This document shows, piece after piece, positions 7,438 through 17,293 of a stretch of DNA of 64,000 nucleotides (the first letter of the stretch is position 1; every line of letters starts with the position of its first letter). This DNA comes from Methylobacterium platani (GTDB lineage Bacteria > Pseudomonadota > Alphaproteobacteria > Rhizobiales > Beijerinckiaceae). Both the position numbers and the translations under genes were made by a program. The stretch lies in assembly GCF_001653715.1 (NCBI RefSeq), contig NZ_LWHQ01000005.1:16935-80934 (forward strand), written 5' to 3'. The notes beneath the pieces are model-generated. The model was not told where the DNA came from. It searched no databases and worked only from the letters and a program-made list of their open reading frames with translations.

Positions 7438-9234
7438 TCAGGCCGGGGGAACGGCGCGCCGCTCGGCCGACGGGGTCGCCTTCGCGCCCGGTGCCGCGGG
7501 AGCCGGAATTCCCCTGGCGGCGGGCTTCGGCGCGGCCTTGGCCCGTGCGGCGCTTCCCGCGTCGTCGGGCTTCGCCGGGGCGGATCGGCCCGGCGCCGCA
7601 TCGGTCGCGCCGGCCTTGCTGTCGCCCGCCTTGGTGTCGCCCGCCTTGTCGCCTCCCTTGACCGCGCCCGCCTTCGCCGGAGCGGCCCTGGCCGGCTTGG
7701 CGAGCGCCCCGGTCACCGCCGGCTCCGCCGGCTTGCCGGTGTCGAGGCCGTAGACGTCGTCGCGAAAATGCACCCGGCCGTCCGGGGTGGCGTAGCCGGT
7801 GAGGTAGACGAAGGTCACCGGGATGGGCTTGGCCAGCTTGATGTCGCGGCGCTCGCCGGTGGCGATGCCGGTCTCGATCTCCATCGGCCCCCAGGTCGAG
7901 CCGGTGCCGTTCGGGCCCGGCGTGCCCTCGAGCAGCCAGCCGACCAGCGCCTTCACGTCGGCGACGCGCACGCAGCCCGAGGAGTGGAAGCGCACGTCGC
8001 GCGAGAACAGCCCCTTCGAGGGCGTGTCGTGCATGTAGACCGCGTGCCGGTTCGGCATGTCGATCCGCACCTGGCCGAGCGAGTTGTCGAAGCCCGGATC
8101 CTGGCGCAGGGTGTAGTTCACCGCCCGCCCGGTCGACCAGTCGACGGCGGTCGGCTGCACCTCCTGGCCCTGGCCGTCGAGCATGCGGATGTGCATCTTG
8201 GCGAGGTAGCCCGGATCCTTGCGCATGTGCGGGATGATGTCCTTCTTGATGAGGGACACCGGCACGGTCCAGGTCGGGTTGAAGTTGATGTTGGTGATCC
8301 GCGTCTCGACCGCCGGGGAGGGGCGGTCGGGCTTGCCCACCACGGCGACGTAGCGGCGCGCCACGCCGCCGTGATCCACCGCCTCGACGGCCGCCGCCGG
8401 GATGTTGACCACGACGTAGCGGTCGCCGAAGGCGAAGCTCGACCCGATCAGCCGGTTGGCCGAGGCCGCGAGCTGGCGCTGGCGCACGCTCGCCGGCACG
8501 TTGAGGGCGGCCACGGTCTGGCGGCCGAGGAGCCCGGTCTCGGCGAGGTTGTGCCGGGCCTGGAAGCGCTTGAGCGCCGCGACGAGGCCGGCATCGAGCG
8601 CGTCGGTCTCCGGCCCGCCGGGGGCCAGATCCTCGGTCAGGACGAGATGGCGGCGCAAGGCCGGCACCGCCGGGTTGCGCTCGCCGGGCTTGAGCGTCAG
8701 CTCGGCCGGCAGCGGCTGCCAGCCGCCGGCCTCGACCAGGGCCTGGTAGCGCTCGGCCGCCCGCAGGGTGTCGAGGAAGGTCGCCGGGGTCAGGGTCGGG
8801 GTGGTGTCCTGCGACATCCGCGCCACCACGAGCGGCGGCAGCTCGCGCGAGACTTTTTTGGGAGCGGGCTTGCCTTCGCCGGCCGCGGGCTTGCCATCCG
8901 CGGGCCTGGTTTCGACGGCCCTGGGCTCGCCCGTCCGCGGGGCGGCGCCGGGCTGGATCGGGCCGACGCTCAGGGGCGCCGCGCCGCCGGGCGGGGCCTC
9001 GGGCGCGGGCGCCGCCTCGCGCCGGGCGGGCTCGACCGGCGCCGGCGGCACGGGGGCGGCCTGAACCCCGGCAGCTTGAGCCGCGGAAGCTTGTGCCGTG
9101 GCAGCCTGGCCCGGCACCGGGGCGGGCGGCACCGGGGGGGCGGGCTCGATCGCCGCAGCGAGCCCGGTGCCGAGCACCCAGGCGAAGGCCGCCGCCGAGG
9201 GCAGGCACGGAAACGCAACACGCAACACCATCAC
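7438..9234 (-). CDS. L,D-transpeptidase (YcbB-type) with Pro/Ala-rich arms
   Basis: A 598-residue exported enzyme. An N-terminal signal-like segment (residues 5-28) is followed by about 100 Pro/Ala residues, a peptidoglycan-binding domain near 215-255 (ALKRFQARHNL and GLLGRQTVAALN), and the YkuD catalytic domain near 280-460. The catalytic motif HDTPSKGLFSRDVRFHSSGCVRV contains the essential His and Cys. The family makes 3-3 cross-links in peptidoglycan or anchors envelope proteins. The C-terminal 110 residues are Lys/Ala/Pro-rich low complexity and unlike the core family. Divergent from fliF, separated by about 180 bases. Confidence 0.92.
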   Translation of the reverse strand: MMVLRVAFPCLPSAAAFAWVLGTGLAAAIEPAPPVPPAPVPGQAATAQASAAQAAGVQAAPVPPAPVEPARREAAPAPEAPPGGAAPLSVGPIQPGAAPRTGEPRAVETRPADGKPAAGEGKPAPKKVSRELPPLVVARMSQDTTPTLTPATFLDTLRAAERYQALVEAGGWQPLPAELTLKPGERNPAVPALRRHLVLTEDLAPGGPETDALDAGLVAALKRFQARHNLAETGLLGRQTVAALNVPASVRQRQLAASANRLIGSSFAFGDRYVVVNIPAAAVEAVDHGGVARRYVAVVGKPDRPSPAVETRITNINFNPTWTVPVSLIKKDIIPHMRKDPGYLAKMHIRMLDGQGQEVQPTAVDWSTGRAVNYTLRQDPGFDNSLGQVRIDMPNRHAVYMHDTPSKGLFSRDVRFHSSGCVRVADVKALVGWLLEGTPGPNGTGSTWGPMEIETGIATGERRDIKLAKPIPVTFVYLTGYATPDGRVHFRDDVYGLDTGKPAEPAVTGALAKPARAAPAKAGAVKGGDKAGDTKAGDSKAGATDAAPGRSAPAKPDDAGSAARAKAAPKPAARGIPAPAAPGAKATPSAERRAVPPA

Positions 9235-9414
9235 CGGCCTCGGACAAGGACGCCCCCCAGGATGGTCATGCCAGGGTTACCAAAAGCCTGCCGGCCTGAC
9301 TCGGGGGCCGCCGGGCGCCCCGGCGCCGGCGCCGCCGCAACCTCCGCACAAGGCTGGGGCGCCACAGAGCGCTGAGGCAGTGTCGCCTGTGCTGGGACGG
9401 GATTGGCGCAAGGG

Positions 9415-11118
9415 ATGTCCGGTCGCGAGCAAGCCGAGAGGCTGTGGAGCAACATCGTCGAACTCGGCCCCCGGCGCATCGCCGCCCTGGGGCTGATCGG
9501 CCTCGTGGTGTTCCTGGCGGTGGGCCTGGGGGCCTACTACCTGAGCCGGCCGGCGCAGGAGACGCTCTATACCGGCCTGTCCCGCGAGGACGTCGCCCGC
9601 ATCGGCGGCGTGCTCAAGGATGCGGGCATCCGCTTCGACGTCAGCGCCGACGGCGCCGCGGTGCTGGTGCCCTACGGCAATACCGCCCAGGCCCGGATGC
9701 TGCTCGCCGAGAAGGGTCTGCCGCAGAGCTCGAAGTCGGGCTACGAGCTGTTCAACGACCTCGGCTCGCTCGGCATGACCTCGTTCATGCAGGAGGTGAC
9801 CCGGGTTCGCGCCCTCGAGGGCGAGATCGCCCGCACGATCCAGGGCATGAAGGGCGTGCGCGCGGCGCGGGTCCACATCGTGCTGCCCGAGCGCGGCTCG
9901 TTCCGGCGCGACCAGCAGCCCCCTTCCGCCTCCGTGGTGGTGCGCACCGAGCCCGCCGACGACCGCAGCGGAGCCCAGGCGATCCGCCAGCTCGTCGCCT
10001 CGGCGATCCCCGGCATGAAGCCCGACCGGGTGACGGTGATCGGCGCCGACGGCACCCTGCTGCTGTCGGGCGACGACGGCGGCCAGGCCCCGACCGGCAA
10101 GATGGCGAGCCTGGAGAAGGACGTCAGCCGCGAGGTGCAGGACCGGATCCGCCGGGCGCTGACGCCCTATCTCGGCCTCGGCAACTTCGAGGTCAGCGTC
10201 GCGGCCCAGCTCAACACCGACAAGACCTCGACCAACGAGACGATCTACAACCCCGACCAGCAGGTCGCCCGCTCGGTCCGCTCGACCCGCGAGAACGAGA
10301 ACAGCCAGAACCGCAGCGCCCAGCGGCCGACCAGCGCGCAGCAGAACCTGCCCGATCAGCGCACCCGCTCGGACGGCAACGACACCGCCAGCAACGAGAC
10401 CTCCAAGAAGGAGGACCTCACCAACTACGAGATCTCCCAGAAGGTGATCCAGACGGTGAGCGACGGCTACGCCATGAAGCACCTCTCGGTGGCGGTGCTG
10501 GTCAACCGCTCGCGCCTCGCCGCGCAGGCCGGCCAGCCGGGCCAGCCGAACCCGGACGCGGCGAGCGTCAACCTCGACAAGCAGATCGCCGAGATCGAGC
10601 AGATCGTCGCCTCGGCGGCCGGCGCCAGCAAGGAGCGCGGCGACACGGTCAAGGTCGCGGCGGTGGGCTTCATCAACGACGGCCAGGCCCTCGAGCCGGT
10701 CCCGCCGCTCAGCATCGCCGACGTGATGGTGCGCCAGTCCGCCACCCTCATCAACGCGGCCACCATCCTGGTGGTGGCCGGCCTCCTGATCTGGTTCGGC
10801 CTGCGCCCGGCGCTCCGCGCCATCCTGGCGGTGCCGGAGGCGGCCCAGACCGAGATGGCGGCGCTCGAGGCCGCGGGTGCCGCCGCCCTGCCGGGCGCCG
10901 CGGAGGCGGGCGCCCTGCCGGCGCCGGGCGGCGTCATCCCGGGCCAGCCGGCGCTCGCCGGGCCGGAGGGCATGCCCGCCATGGCCAGCCTGATCGACAG
11001 CATGGCCGAGCAGGCCGCCCGCTCGCCGCAGAAGCGCCTGGAGCAGATGATCGACCTCAACGAGGAGCAGGTCGCCGCCATCCTCAAGCGCTGGCTGCTG
11101 CGTGAGGAGCCGGCCTGA
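9415..11118 (+). CDS. fliF: flagellar MS-ring protein FliF
   Basis: A 567-residue protein with the usual FliF plan: an N-terminal membrane segment (residues 20-43), the YscJ-like ring domain with LYTGLSREDVARI and GKGLPQSSKSGYELF-type sequence, the long periplasmic part with an Asn/Gln/Ser-rich segment near 300-340, a second membrane segment (about 442-463), and a C-terminal cytoplasmic tail with the FliG-binding end (DLNEEQVAAILKRWL). ATG at 9415 is used because AAGGG precedes it; a TTG four codons upstream is possible. First gene of a six-gene operon; its stop overlaps the next start (TGATG). Confidence 0.97.
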   Translation: MSGREQAERLWSNIVELGPRRIAALGLIGLVVFLAVGLGAYYLSRPAQETLYTGLSREDVARIGGVLKDAGIRFDVSADGAAVLVPYGNTAQARMLLAEKGLPQSSKSGYELFNDLGSLGMTSFMQEVTRVRALEGEIARTIQGMKGVRAARVHIVLPERGSFRRDQQPPSASVVVRTEPADDRSGAQAIRQLVASAIPGMKPDRVTVIGADGTLLLSGDDGGQAPTGKMASLEKDVSREVQDRIRRALTPYLGLGNFEVSVAAQLNTDKTSTNETIYNPDQQVARSVRSTRENENSQNRSAQRPTSAQQNLPDQRTRSDGNDTASNETSKKEDLTNYEISQKVIQTVSDGYAMKHLSVAVLVNRSRLAAQAGQPGQPNPDAASVNLDKQIAEIEQIVASAAGASKERGDTVKVAAVGFINDGQALEPVPPLSIADVMVRQSATLINAATILVVAGLLIWFGLRPALRAILAVPEAAQTEMAALEAAGAAALPGAAEAGALPAPGGVIPGQPALAGPEGMPAMASLIDSMAEQAARSPQKRLEQMIDLNEEQVAAILKRWLLREEPA

Positions 11119-12092
11119 TGAGCGCGGTGATCGCCCGCTACCTGCCGGAATTCCCGCCGGACGAGGTCCCCGCGCCGGTGCAGGTCAAGGGGCCGGCGCA
11201 GGACAAGGGGGCGGCGCAGGCTCCCGCGCTGCCGTCTCCCCGGGCGCAGGGCGCGAACCCGGCCTCCCCGACCTTCGGCGATCCCTGGGCCGGCCTCGCC
11301 CGCGCGCCGCTCCGGGACGCGCCGGAGGCCGGACCGGTCGCGCCGGCCCGGGCCGGATCGCCCGACGGCGTGCCCGGGAACCCGGTCGAGAGCCTGGTGC
11401 AGAACCTGGCCGAGGTCTGGCGCGAGGGCCTGCACGCGCTCGTCGCCCCGTCATCCGCGCCGCCGTCCTTCGCCGAGCCGTCCGCCACCTGGGCGCCCGC
11501 CACCCGGCCGTCCGGTCCCGATCCCGTGGCGACCAACCCCCTGGTCAAGCCGCCCGCGCAGAAGCGCGAGACCCCGGAGGAGCGCGCGGCGCTCATCGCC
11601 GAGGCCGAGGCGCGCGGCCGGCTCCAGGGCCTGGCCGAGGCGCGGCAGGAAGCCGAGACCGCCCGCCTGCAGGCCGCCGAGGCGGCGGAGGCCCGCCTCG
11701 CCGAGGCGCGCCGGCACTGGAGCGAGGCCGAGGCCGCGGCGCTCGCGGACGGCTTCTCGGCGGCTTTGCGCGCCCTCGACGCGGCCCTCTCGGACCGGAT
11801 CGCCCGGCTGCTGGTGCCGGTGCTGACCGACGCGCTGCGCCGCCGGGCCGTCGCCGAGCTGAGCGGCGCCCTGGCGCGGCTCCTCGCCGAGCCGCAGGCC
11901 GCCAACGTCCGGGTGAGCGGACCCGAGGACCTGCTGGCGGCCCTCGCCGCGCGGCTCGGGCCGCTCGCCGCTGCCGTGTCGTTCACCCCGGCCGAGACCG
12001 CCGAGGTGCAGGTGAGCGCCGACCAGACCGTGATCGATACCCAGCTCGGCGCCTGGACGCGCCTCATCGCGGCGGCGGTGGCGGAGACCTGA
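11118..12092 (+). CDS. fliH: FliH-like flagellar assembly protein
   Basis: A 324-residue cytoplasmic protein. The first 150 residues are Pro/Ala-rich and poorly conserved. A helical region follows (about 155-215) with the repeated Ala/Glu/Arg pattern AEAEARGRLQGLAEARQEAE expected for FliH, which regulates the export ATPase FliI, and then a globular C-terminal domain. Identity with FliH rests mainly on this pattern and on position between fliF and motB, since fliI is not nearby. Its ATG overlaps the fliF stop, suggesting coupled translation. Confidence 0.7.
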   Translation: MSAVIARYLPEFPPDEVPAPVQVKGPAQDKGAAQAPALPSPRAQGANPASPTFGDPWAGLARAPLRDAPEAGPVAPARAGSPDGVPGNPVESLVQNLAEVWREGLHALVAPSSAPPSFAEPSATWAPATRPSGPDPVATNPLVKPPAQKRETPEERAALIAEAEARGRLQGLAEARQEAETARLQAAEAAEARLAEARRHWSEAEAAALADGFSAALRALDAALSDRIARLLVPVLTDALRRRAVAELSGALARLLAEPQAANVRVSGPEDLLAALAARLGPLAAAVSFTPAETAEVQVSADQTVIDTQLGAWTRLIAAAVAET

Positions 12093-12093
12093 G

Positions 12094-13425
12094 ATGTCCG
12101 AAGGCCACCAGGAAATCATCATCATCAAGCGCCACGGCGACCACGAGGAGGGTCATCACGGCGGCGCCTGGAAGATCGCGCTCGCCGACTTCATGACCGC
12201 CATGATGGCGCTGTTCCTGGTGATGTGGCTGATCAATTCGACCAGCAAGGAGCAGAAGCAGACCATCGCCGAGTACTTCAACCCGGTGAAGCTCGCCGAG
12301 GTCACCCACGACAAGAAGGGCCTGCGCGATCCCCACGACACCCCCTCCGAGCCCGGCGCCGAGGGCGGCAAGGCCGAGGGCAGGGGGGGTGAGGGCAAGG
12401 GCGAGGGGAAGGGCGAGGGCAAGGCCGGCGACAAGGCGAGCGAGGCCGCGCCGGGCAGCCGGGCGCGGGAATCGGCCCTGTTCCAGGACCCCTACGCGGT
12501 GCTGGCGCGCCTCTCCGCCGAGGCCGATCGCGGCGACACGGCGAGCGCCGACGCGGCGGCGCTCGAGACCGGCCAGCCCGGCATCAGCGGCGGCGACGCG
12601 GCGCGCGATCCGTTCGACCCGCTCTACTGGCAGGTCGAGCCGCTGCCGCGCCACCGCACCGAGCGGCCCGGCAAGGTCGGCACCGCCGTGGCGGCGCCGG
12701 CGGAGAACCGCCTCGATGCCGGCGGCCAGGTGGCCGCCGCGGGCAAGGCCCGGGACGCGGCGCGCGACCCGAAGGACGCGCCCGTCCGCGTCGCCTCGGC
12801 CGAGGACGGGCTGCCGCTCACCCCGCGGGATCCGGTCAAGGACCCGGTCAAGGATCAATCCAGGGACGCGGCGAAGGTCGCGGCCCTCAAGGATCCGGCG
12901 CCCAAGGACGCCGCGAAGGATCAGCCCAAGGAGCAATCCAGGGACAGGGCGGCCGAGACCGCCGCGGTCGCCGCGATGAAGGCCGAGATCGCCAAGGCGG
13001 TGGCGCCGCTCGCCACCGGCACGCCGGTGCCGAAGGTCGAGGTGCGCCGCTCCGGCGAGGGCATCCTGATCAGCATCACCGACGAGATCGACTTCAGCAT
13101 GTTCGGCATCGGCTCGGCCGAGCCGACCCCGAAGGTGGTGCGGGCGATCGAGACGATCGCCAAGGTGATCAACGCCCGGCCCGGCCGCATCGTGGTCCGC
13201 GGCCACACCGATGCGCGGCCGTTCCGCTCCGAGACCTACGACAACTGGCGCCTGTCGAGCGCCCGGGCGCAGATGGCCGCCTACATGCTGGTGCGCGGCG
13301 GCGTCGACGAATCGCGGATCGAGCGGATCGAGGGCTACGCCGACCGCCAGCCGCGCAACCCGGCCGACCCGAAGGCGGCGGAGAACCGGCGCATCGAGAT
13401 CCTGGTCCGGGGGCTGCCCGAATGA
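12094..13425 (+). CDS. motB: flagellar stator protein MotB
   Basis: A 443-residue stator subunit. The single membrane helix ALADFMTAMMALFLVMWLI contains Asp32, the proton-carrying residue, at exactly the position known from enteric MotB. A long charged linker (residues 75-300) includes Gly/Lys/Glu repeats (GEGKGEGKGEG) and repeated DPVKD/KDQ segments, then the OmpA-like peptidoglycan-binding domain (RIVVRGHTDARPF, DNWRLSSARA, NRRIEILV). It starts 1 base after the fliH-like stop. The partner motA is in the opposing operon 10 kb away. Confidence 0.96.
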   Translation: MSEGHQEIIIIKRHGDHEEGHHGGAWKIALADFMTAMMALFLVMWLINSTSKEQKQTIAEYFNPVKLAEVTHDKKGLRDPHDTPSEPGAEGGKAEGRGGEGKGEGKGEGKAGDKASEAAPGSRARESALFQDPYAVLARLSAEADRGDTASADAAALETGQPGISGGDAARDPFDPLYWQVEPLPRHRTERPGKVGTAVAAPAENRLDAGGQVAAAGKARDAARDPKDAPVRVASAEDGLPLTPRDPVKDPVKDQSRDAAKVAALKDPAPKDAAKDQPKEQSRDRAAETAAVAAMKAEIAKAVAPLATGTPVPKVEVRRSGEGILISITDEIDFSMFGIGSAEPTPKVVRAIETIAKVINARPGRIVVRGHTDARPFRSETYDNWRLSSARAQMAAYMLVRGGVDESRIERIEGYADRQPRNPADPKAAENRRIEILVRGLPE

Positions 13426-14741
13426 GCCGCCTCGGCCCCGGCCTGGCGCTCGCCGGGTTCCTCCTCGCGGCCGGGCCGATCGCCGCGACCGGGCCGGCCC
13501 GCGCCGCGGACGGCCACGGCGACGCCCATGCCGCGCCGGCCGCCGACGCGCATGGCGGCGGCGGGCATGGCGGCGGCGGGCATGGTGATGGGGGCGGCCA
13601 CGGCGCGCCGGCCAAGCCGATCGAGCCGCTGCCGGTCGCGCCCCGCGGCGTGCCGGTCGAGATGGTGCGCACGCTCCAGCTGCTGCAGGACCGCATCGCC
13701 CGCGGCTCGACCCAGGCCCACCTCGCCCAGCGCCAGCTCCTCGGCCATATCGAGCAGCGCCTCGCCGCCCTCGAGCCCGAGACCTGGGCCGTCCCCGGGA
13801 ACGTGCGGGCGGCCGTCACCTTCGCGCTGAGCGGCGGCGGGCCGGGGCTCCTGCGGCGGATGCTCGAGACGGCGAAGCTGCCGGAGGGCGATTCGCCCCT
13901 GGTGCTCGGCGCGCTCGCCTATCTCGAGGGCCGCGAGCGCGAGGCCCGCACCCTGCTCGGCCGCTTCGACGCGCGGCTCCAGCCCCCCGGCCTCGCCGGC
14001 CAGCTCGCCCTGACCCAGGCGGCGGTGACGGTGCGCGAGGCGCCCCGCAAGGCGATCGAGCTCCTCGACCTCGCGCGGCTGCTCGCTCCCGGGACCCTGG
14101 TGGAGGAGGGCGCGCTGCGCCGCGAGATCTTCATCCACGCCCAGGGCGGGGATGCGACCCGTTTCGAGACCCTGTCGATCCAGTACCTGCGCCGGTTCCG
14201 GCGCTCGGTCTATGCCGGCAACTTCCGCCAGCGCTTCGCGACCGCGCTGACCCGGCTCGACTTCGACAGCGACCGTGCCCGCATCACCCGGCTCGAGCGG
14301 ATGCTCGACGAGATCGAGCCGGGCGAGCGGCGCGACCTCTACCTGCTGGTCGCCCGGGCCGGGCTGGAGCAGGGCCGGCGCGAGACCGCGATCTTCGCGG
14401 CCGAGCGGGCGCTGAGCCTCGCCGGCCCCGACAGCGAGCCCGCCGCCCGGGCCCGGCTCTACCGCGCCGCCGCCCTCATCGTGGTGGACGGGCGCTACGA
14501 GGAGGGGCTCGAATCCCTGCGCGGCGTCGACCGGGCGGGGCTCGATCCGTCGGATCGCGCGCTGCTCGATGCCGCGCTCTCCACCGCCGGCCAGATCCGC
14601 GGCGGCGCCCCGCCGGCCCCGCCGGTCGCCGACGCCGCCGCGCCCGCCGGCCGGCGCCAGATTCCCGAGGCCGCGTCGATCGCCCGGGCGCGGGAAGCGC
14701 TCGCCCAGGTCGACCGGATGATCGACAGGACCGACCCGTGA
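13422..14741 (+). CDS. motC: MotC, periplasmic motility protein
   Basis: A 439-residue secreted protein: a signal peptide ends near residue 29 (ARAADG), followed by a His/Gly-rich stretch (HGGGGHGGGGHG) that could bind metal, then an all-helical region of tetratricopeptide-like character with YLEGREREARTLLGRFD and QYLRRFRRSVYAGNF. MotC is known in Sinorhizobium meliloti as a periplasmic protein needed for motility, thought to stabilise MotB in its open form. Its ATG overlaps the motB stop (ATGA), and the following gene overlaps its stop by GTGA. Confidence 0.88.
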   Translation: MSRLGPGLALAGFLLAAGPIAATGPARAADGHGDAHAAPAADAHGGGGHGGGGHGDGGGHGAPAKPIEPLPVAPRGVPVEMVRTLQLLQDRIARGSTQAHLAQRQLLGHIEQRLAALEPETWAVPGNVRAAVTFALSGGGPGLLRRMLETAKLPEGDSPLVLGALAYLEGREREARTLLGRFDARLQPPGLAGQLALTQAAVTVREAPRKAIELLDLARLLAPGTLVEEGALRREIFIHAQGGDATRFETLSIQYLRRFRRSVYAGNFRQRFATALTRLDFDSDRARITRLERMLDEIEPGERRDLYLLVARAGLEQGRRETAIFAAERALSLAGPDSEPAARARLYRAAALIVVDGRYEEGLESLRGVDRAGLDPSDRALLDAALSTAGQIRGGAPPAPPVADAAAPAGRRQIPEAASIARAREALAQVDRMIDRTDP

Positions 14742-17293
14742 CCCCACTCGACGCGATGCCGACAGGCGTGAGGCCGCGCCTCGACGGCGCCCGCCGGCCC
14801 GGCGAGCCGACCGGCCCCGGGGTCGGCCCCGGATTCGACGCCGTCCTCGAACGGCTCGAGAGCCGCGACCCCGCCGGCCCGCCGGAGGCCGATCCGGCCC
14901 CGCAGGAGGCGGCCGCGCAAAAACCGGCCCCGCAAGACCCGACTCCGCGCGGCGAGGCGCCGCGTCCCGCGACCCTGGGCGCGCTCCTCGCCGGCACGGT
15001 CCCGGCGGCGCCCCTCCGGACGGGCGCGGCGGACATCGCCGCCCTGATGGAGCGGGCCGCCGGCCGCGCGGCGACCGATCCGGGCGCGGTACCAAGCCCC
15101 GCGGGCACGATACCGAGCCCCGCGGGCACGGTCCCGAGCCCCGTGGGCAAGGCGCCGAGCCTCGCGACCGCCCCGGCCGTGCCGCCCGTCGCGCCGGGCG
15201 CGATCCCCTCCGCCGGACCGGGCCTCACCGCCGCGGTCGCATCGGCCACCGCGCCGTCGGCCGTCGTCCCGACGGGAGACCAGATGCCGGTCGCCGAGCC
15301 GGCTGAGGGCCTGCCGACCCCCGTCCCGCCGCCCGCCGTCCGGCCGCAGCCGGATTCCGCGGCGCCCGCGTTGCCGCTGCGGCCGGACGCGGCCCCCCGT
15401 CACGGCGACCGCACGCACGGGCCGCGGATCTCCGCGGACGGCGGTGGCGCCGCAGGTCCGGAGGACGATGCGACGTCCGAGGCCGGATCGCCCTCCGCCT
15501 CGGCCGACACCGTCCCGCTCGCGGCCTCGTTCACCGCGGTGGTCTGGCCCGTGCGCCTCGAGGCCGCCGTCCCGGCGCCCGTCCCCGGACAGCCGGGCCC
15601 GGCGGCGCAGACGTCCGGCCCCGCGGCCGATCCGGCACCCGCCGGGCCGCTGCCGGCCGTCGTGCAGGCGATCGTCGGGGCCGCGTCCCGACCGATCGCG
15701 GCCGTGATCGCTCAGGAAACCCATTTCGCCCCGGTCGCGATGCCGTCCGCCGGCGCGGCCCGATCCGCGGCGGCGGAGCCGGCCTCGCTTGCTGCACCCG
15801 CCCTTGCCGCACCCGCCCTTGCCGCGGTGGTGCAGGGCGTCGCTGTGCCGGATCCCGCCCCGATCGCCGCCTCCCTCCCGCGGCCGGCGGACCCATCCCC
15901 GGCCCCCTCCGCTCCCGCGGCTCCGGCACCTGTCGCCCCCGCCCCGATCGCCGCCGGGCTGGCCGCGGCGCTCGCCCGTGTCCCGACCCCGCCGATTCCG
16001 TCGTCGGCCGCCGCGGTGCCCGGCTCCGCTCCGCCGGTTTCCGCGGCTTCCCCGATTCCGGTCGCTGCCAGTCCGGCTGCGCTCCCGGCCGTCGCGGCAC
16101 ACGCGGCCGCCCGGTCGCCGCTCCCGGACGGGACGGACGTGCAGCCTGCGGAAGACCGGTCCGCTGCGGCGCCCGCTCCTGCCCGCCCGGCTCCGGCCTC
16201 GACCGGCCCGGCGGCACCTCAGGCGGCATCGCAGCCGGTCCGGGAGGCCCCGCCCGCGACCCCGTCTCCGCTGCCGGCCAGCCACACCCTCGAAGCCCCG
16301 CCCGCTGCGTCGCCCCAGGTCTCGCTCTCGACCCAGGCCCCGCCCGCAGCCCAGGCCCCGCCCGCAGCCCAGGTCCTGCCCGCAGCCCAGGTCCTGCCCG
16401 CAGCCCAGGTCCTGCCCGCAGCCCAGGCCCCGCCCGCAGCCCAGGCGTCTCCCATGGCCCAGGCACCCGCCACGGGTGGCGGAGCGTCGTCCGGGACCGC
16501 CGAGGTCGCGGAGCGCCTCGGGGCTCGCCCGGAGACGGCCGAATCGACCCGGACGGCGCAGCCGCTGCGTCCCGTCGAGACCGAGCGCCCCGCCTCCGAG
16601 GTGCGGCTCTCGCCCGAGGCCAAGCTCGCTCCCGGGGCCGGAGCGACGGCATCCGCCGAGCGTCGCGCCGAGGGGGCGTCGGATCCTGCGGTCGTGGTGT
16701 CGGCCCCGCCTGCCGCCGAGGCCGCCGCCCCGGCGCCGACGGCCCTGCCCGCCGCCACCCTGCGCCAGATCGCCGACGCGGTGACGTCGGGCGCCGCGTC
16801 CCTGCCGGATTCCGCCGCGCTCCGGGCCGGGGCGGCCGCCGCTTCCCTCAGCGCCGCCGCCCAGGCGGAGGGGCCGCTGCGGCTCCTCACGCTGCAGTTG
16901 CGCCCGGCCGAGCTCGGCCAGGTCCTGGTCCGGATGCGGCTCCAGGACGGTCGCCTCGAGATGAGCCTGCGGGCCGAGCGCGAGGAGACGGCGGAGCTGC
17001 TGCGGCGCGACGGCGGCCTGCTGACCGCCCTGGTGCGCGAGGCCGGCTACCAGCCCGACCTCGTCACCGTAGAGGCCGGGCGCGTGCCGGGCCAGGAGAC
17101 CCCGGCCCCGAGCGGCGCGCCCGGCGGCAACCCGTCCCTGCCGGCCTTCGCCGGCGGGCAGCAGGGCGGCGCGAGCCCGGACCAGCCGGCCCGCCGCACC
17201 CCCGACGCGCCCGAGGAAGGCGGACGCCGGACCATGGAGCAGAAAGATGAAGCGCATTCCGGCGATCGCGACCGCGGCGGCCTGTACCTTTAG
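14738..17293 (+). CDS. fliK: flagellar hook-length control protein FliK (MotD type)
   Basis: An 851-residue Pro/Ala-rich protein. Most of residues 1-690 is low-complexity sequence with an internal six-fold 18-base repeat. The conserved FliK C-terminal domain is near residues 705-790 (LLTLQLRPAELGQVLVRMRL, then SLRAEREETAELLRRD). FliK is a secreted ruler that switches export specificity when the hook is complete; in S. meliloti the gene at this place was first called motD. GTG start overlaps the motC stop. Much longer than the enteric protein (about 400 residues), through expansion of the disordered part. Confidence 0.9.
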   Translation: MTPLDAMPTGVRPRLDGARRPGEPTGPGVGPGFDAVLERLESRDPAGPPEADPAPQEAAAQKPAPQDPTPRGEAPRPATLGALLAGTVPAAPLRTGAADIAALMERAAGRAATDPGAVPSPAGTIPSPAGTVPSPVGKAPSLATAPAVPPVAPGAIPSAGPGLTAAVASATAPSAVVPTGDQMPVAEPAEGLPTPVPPPAVRPQPDSAAPALPLRPDAAPRHGDRTHGPRISADGGGAAGPEDDATSEAGSPSASADTVPLAASFTAVVWPVRLEAAVPAPVPGQPGPAAQTSGPAADPAPAGPLPAVVQAIVGAASRPIAAVIAQETHFAPVAMPSAGAARSAAAEPASLAAPALAAPALAAVVQGVAVPDPAPIAASLPRPADPSPAPSAPAAPAPVAPAPIAAGLAAALARVPTPPIPSSAAAVPGSAPPVSAASPIPVAASPAALPAVAAHAAARSPLPDGTDVQPAEDRSAAAPAPARPAPASTGPAAPQAASQPVREAPPATPSPLPASHTLEAPPAASPQVSLSTQAPPAAQAPPAAQVLPAAQVLPAAQVLPAAQAPPAAQASPMAQAPATGGGASSGTAEVAERLGARPETAESTRTAQPLRPVETERPASEVRLSPEAKLAPGAGATASAERRAEGASDPAVVVSAPPAAEAAAPAPTALPAATLRQIADAVTSGAASLPDSAALRAGAAAASLSAAAQAEGPLRLLTLQLRPAELGQVLVRMRLQDGRLEMSLRAEREETAELLRRDGGLLTALVREAGYQPDLVTVEAGRVPGQETPAPSGAPGGNPSLPAFAGGQQGGASPDQPARRTPDAPEEGGRRTMEQKDEAHSGDRDRGGLYL
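16334..16441 (+). repeat. six tandem 18-base repeats inside fliK
   Basis: Units of CAGGCCCCGCCCGCAGCC, or the variant with GGTCCTG, are repeated six times in frame and encode Gln-Ala-Pro-Pro-Ala-Ala or Gln-Val-Leu-Pro-Ala-Ala. A degenerate seventh unit follows. The copy number is likely to vary between strains. Confidence 0.9.

Noticed and set aside
9444..11105. 553-codon plus-strand frame overlapping fliF
   Set aside because: Same-strand shifted frame, Arg/Pro/Gly-rich shadow of fliF.
16334..16441. Repeat block as a CRISPR array
   Set aside because: Units are contiguous 18-mers without spacers and in frame within fliK.
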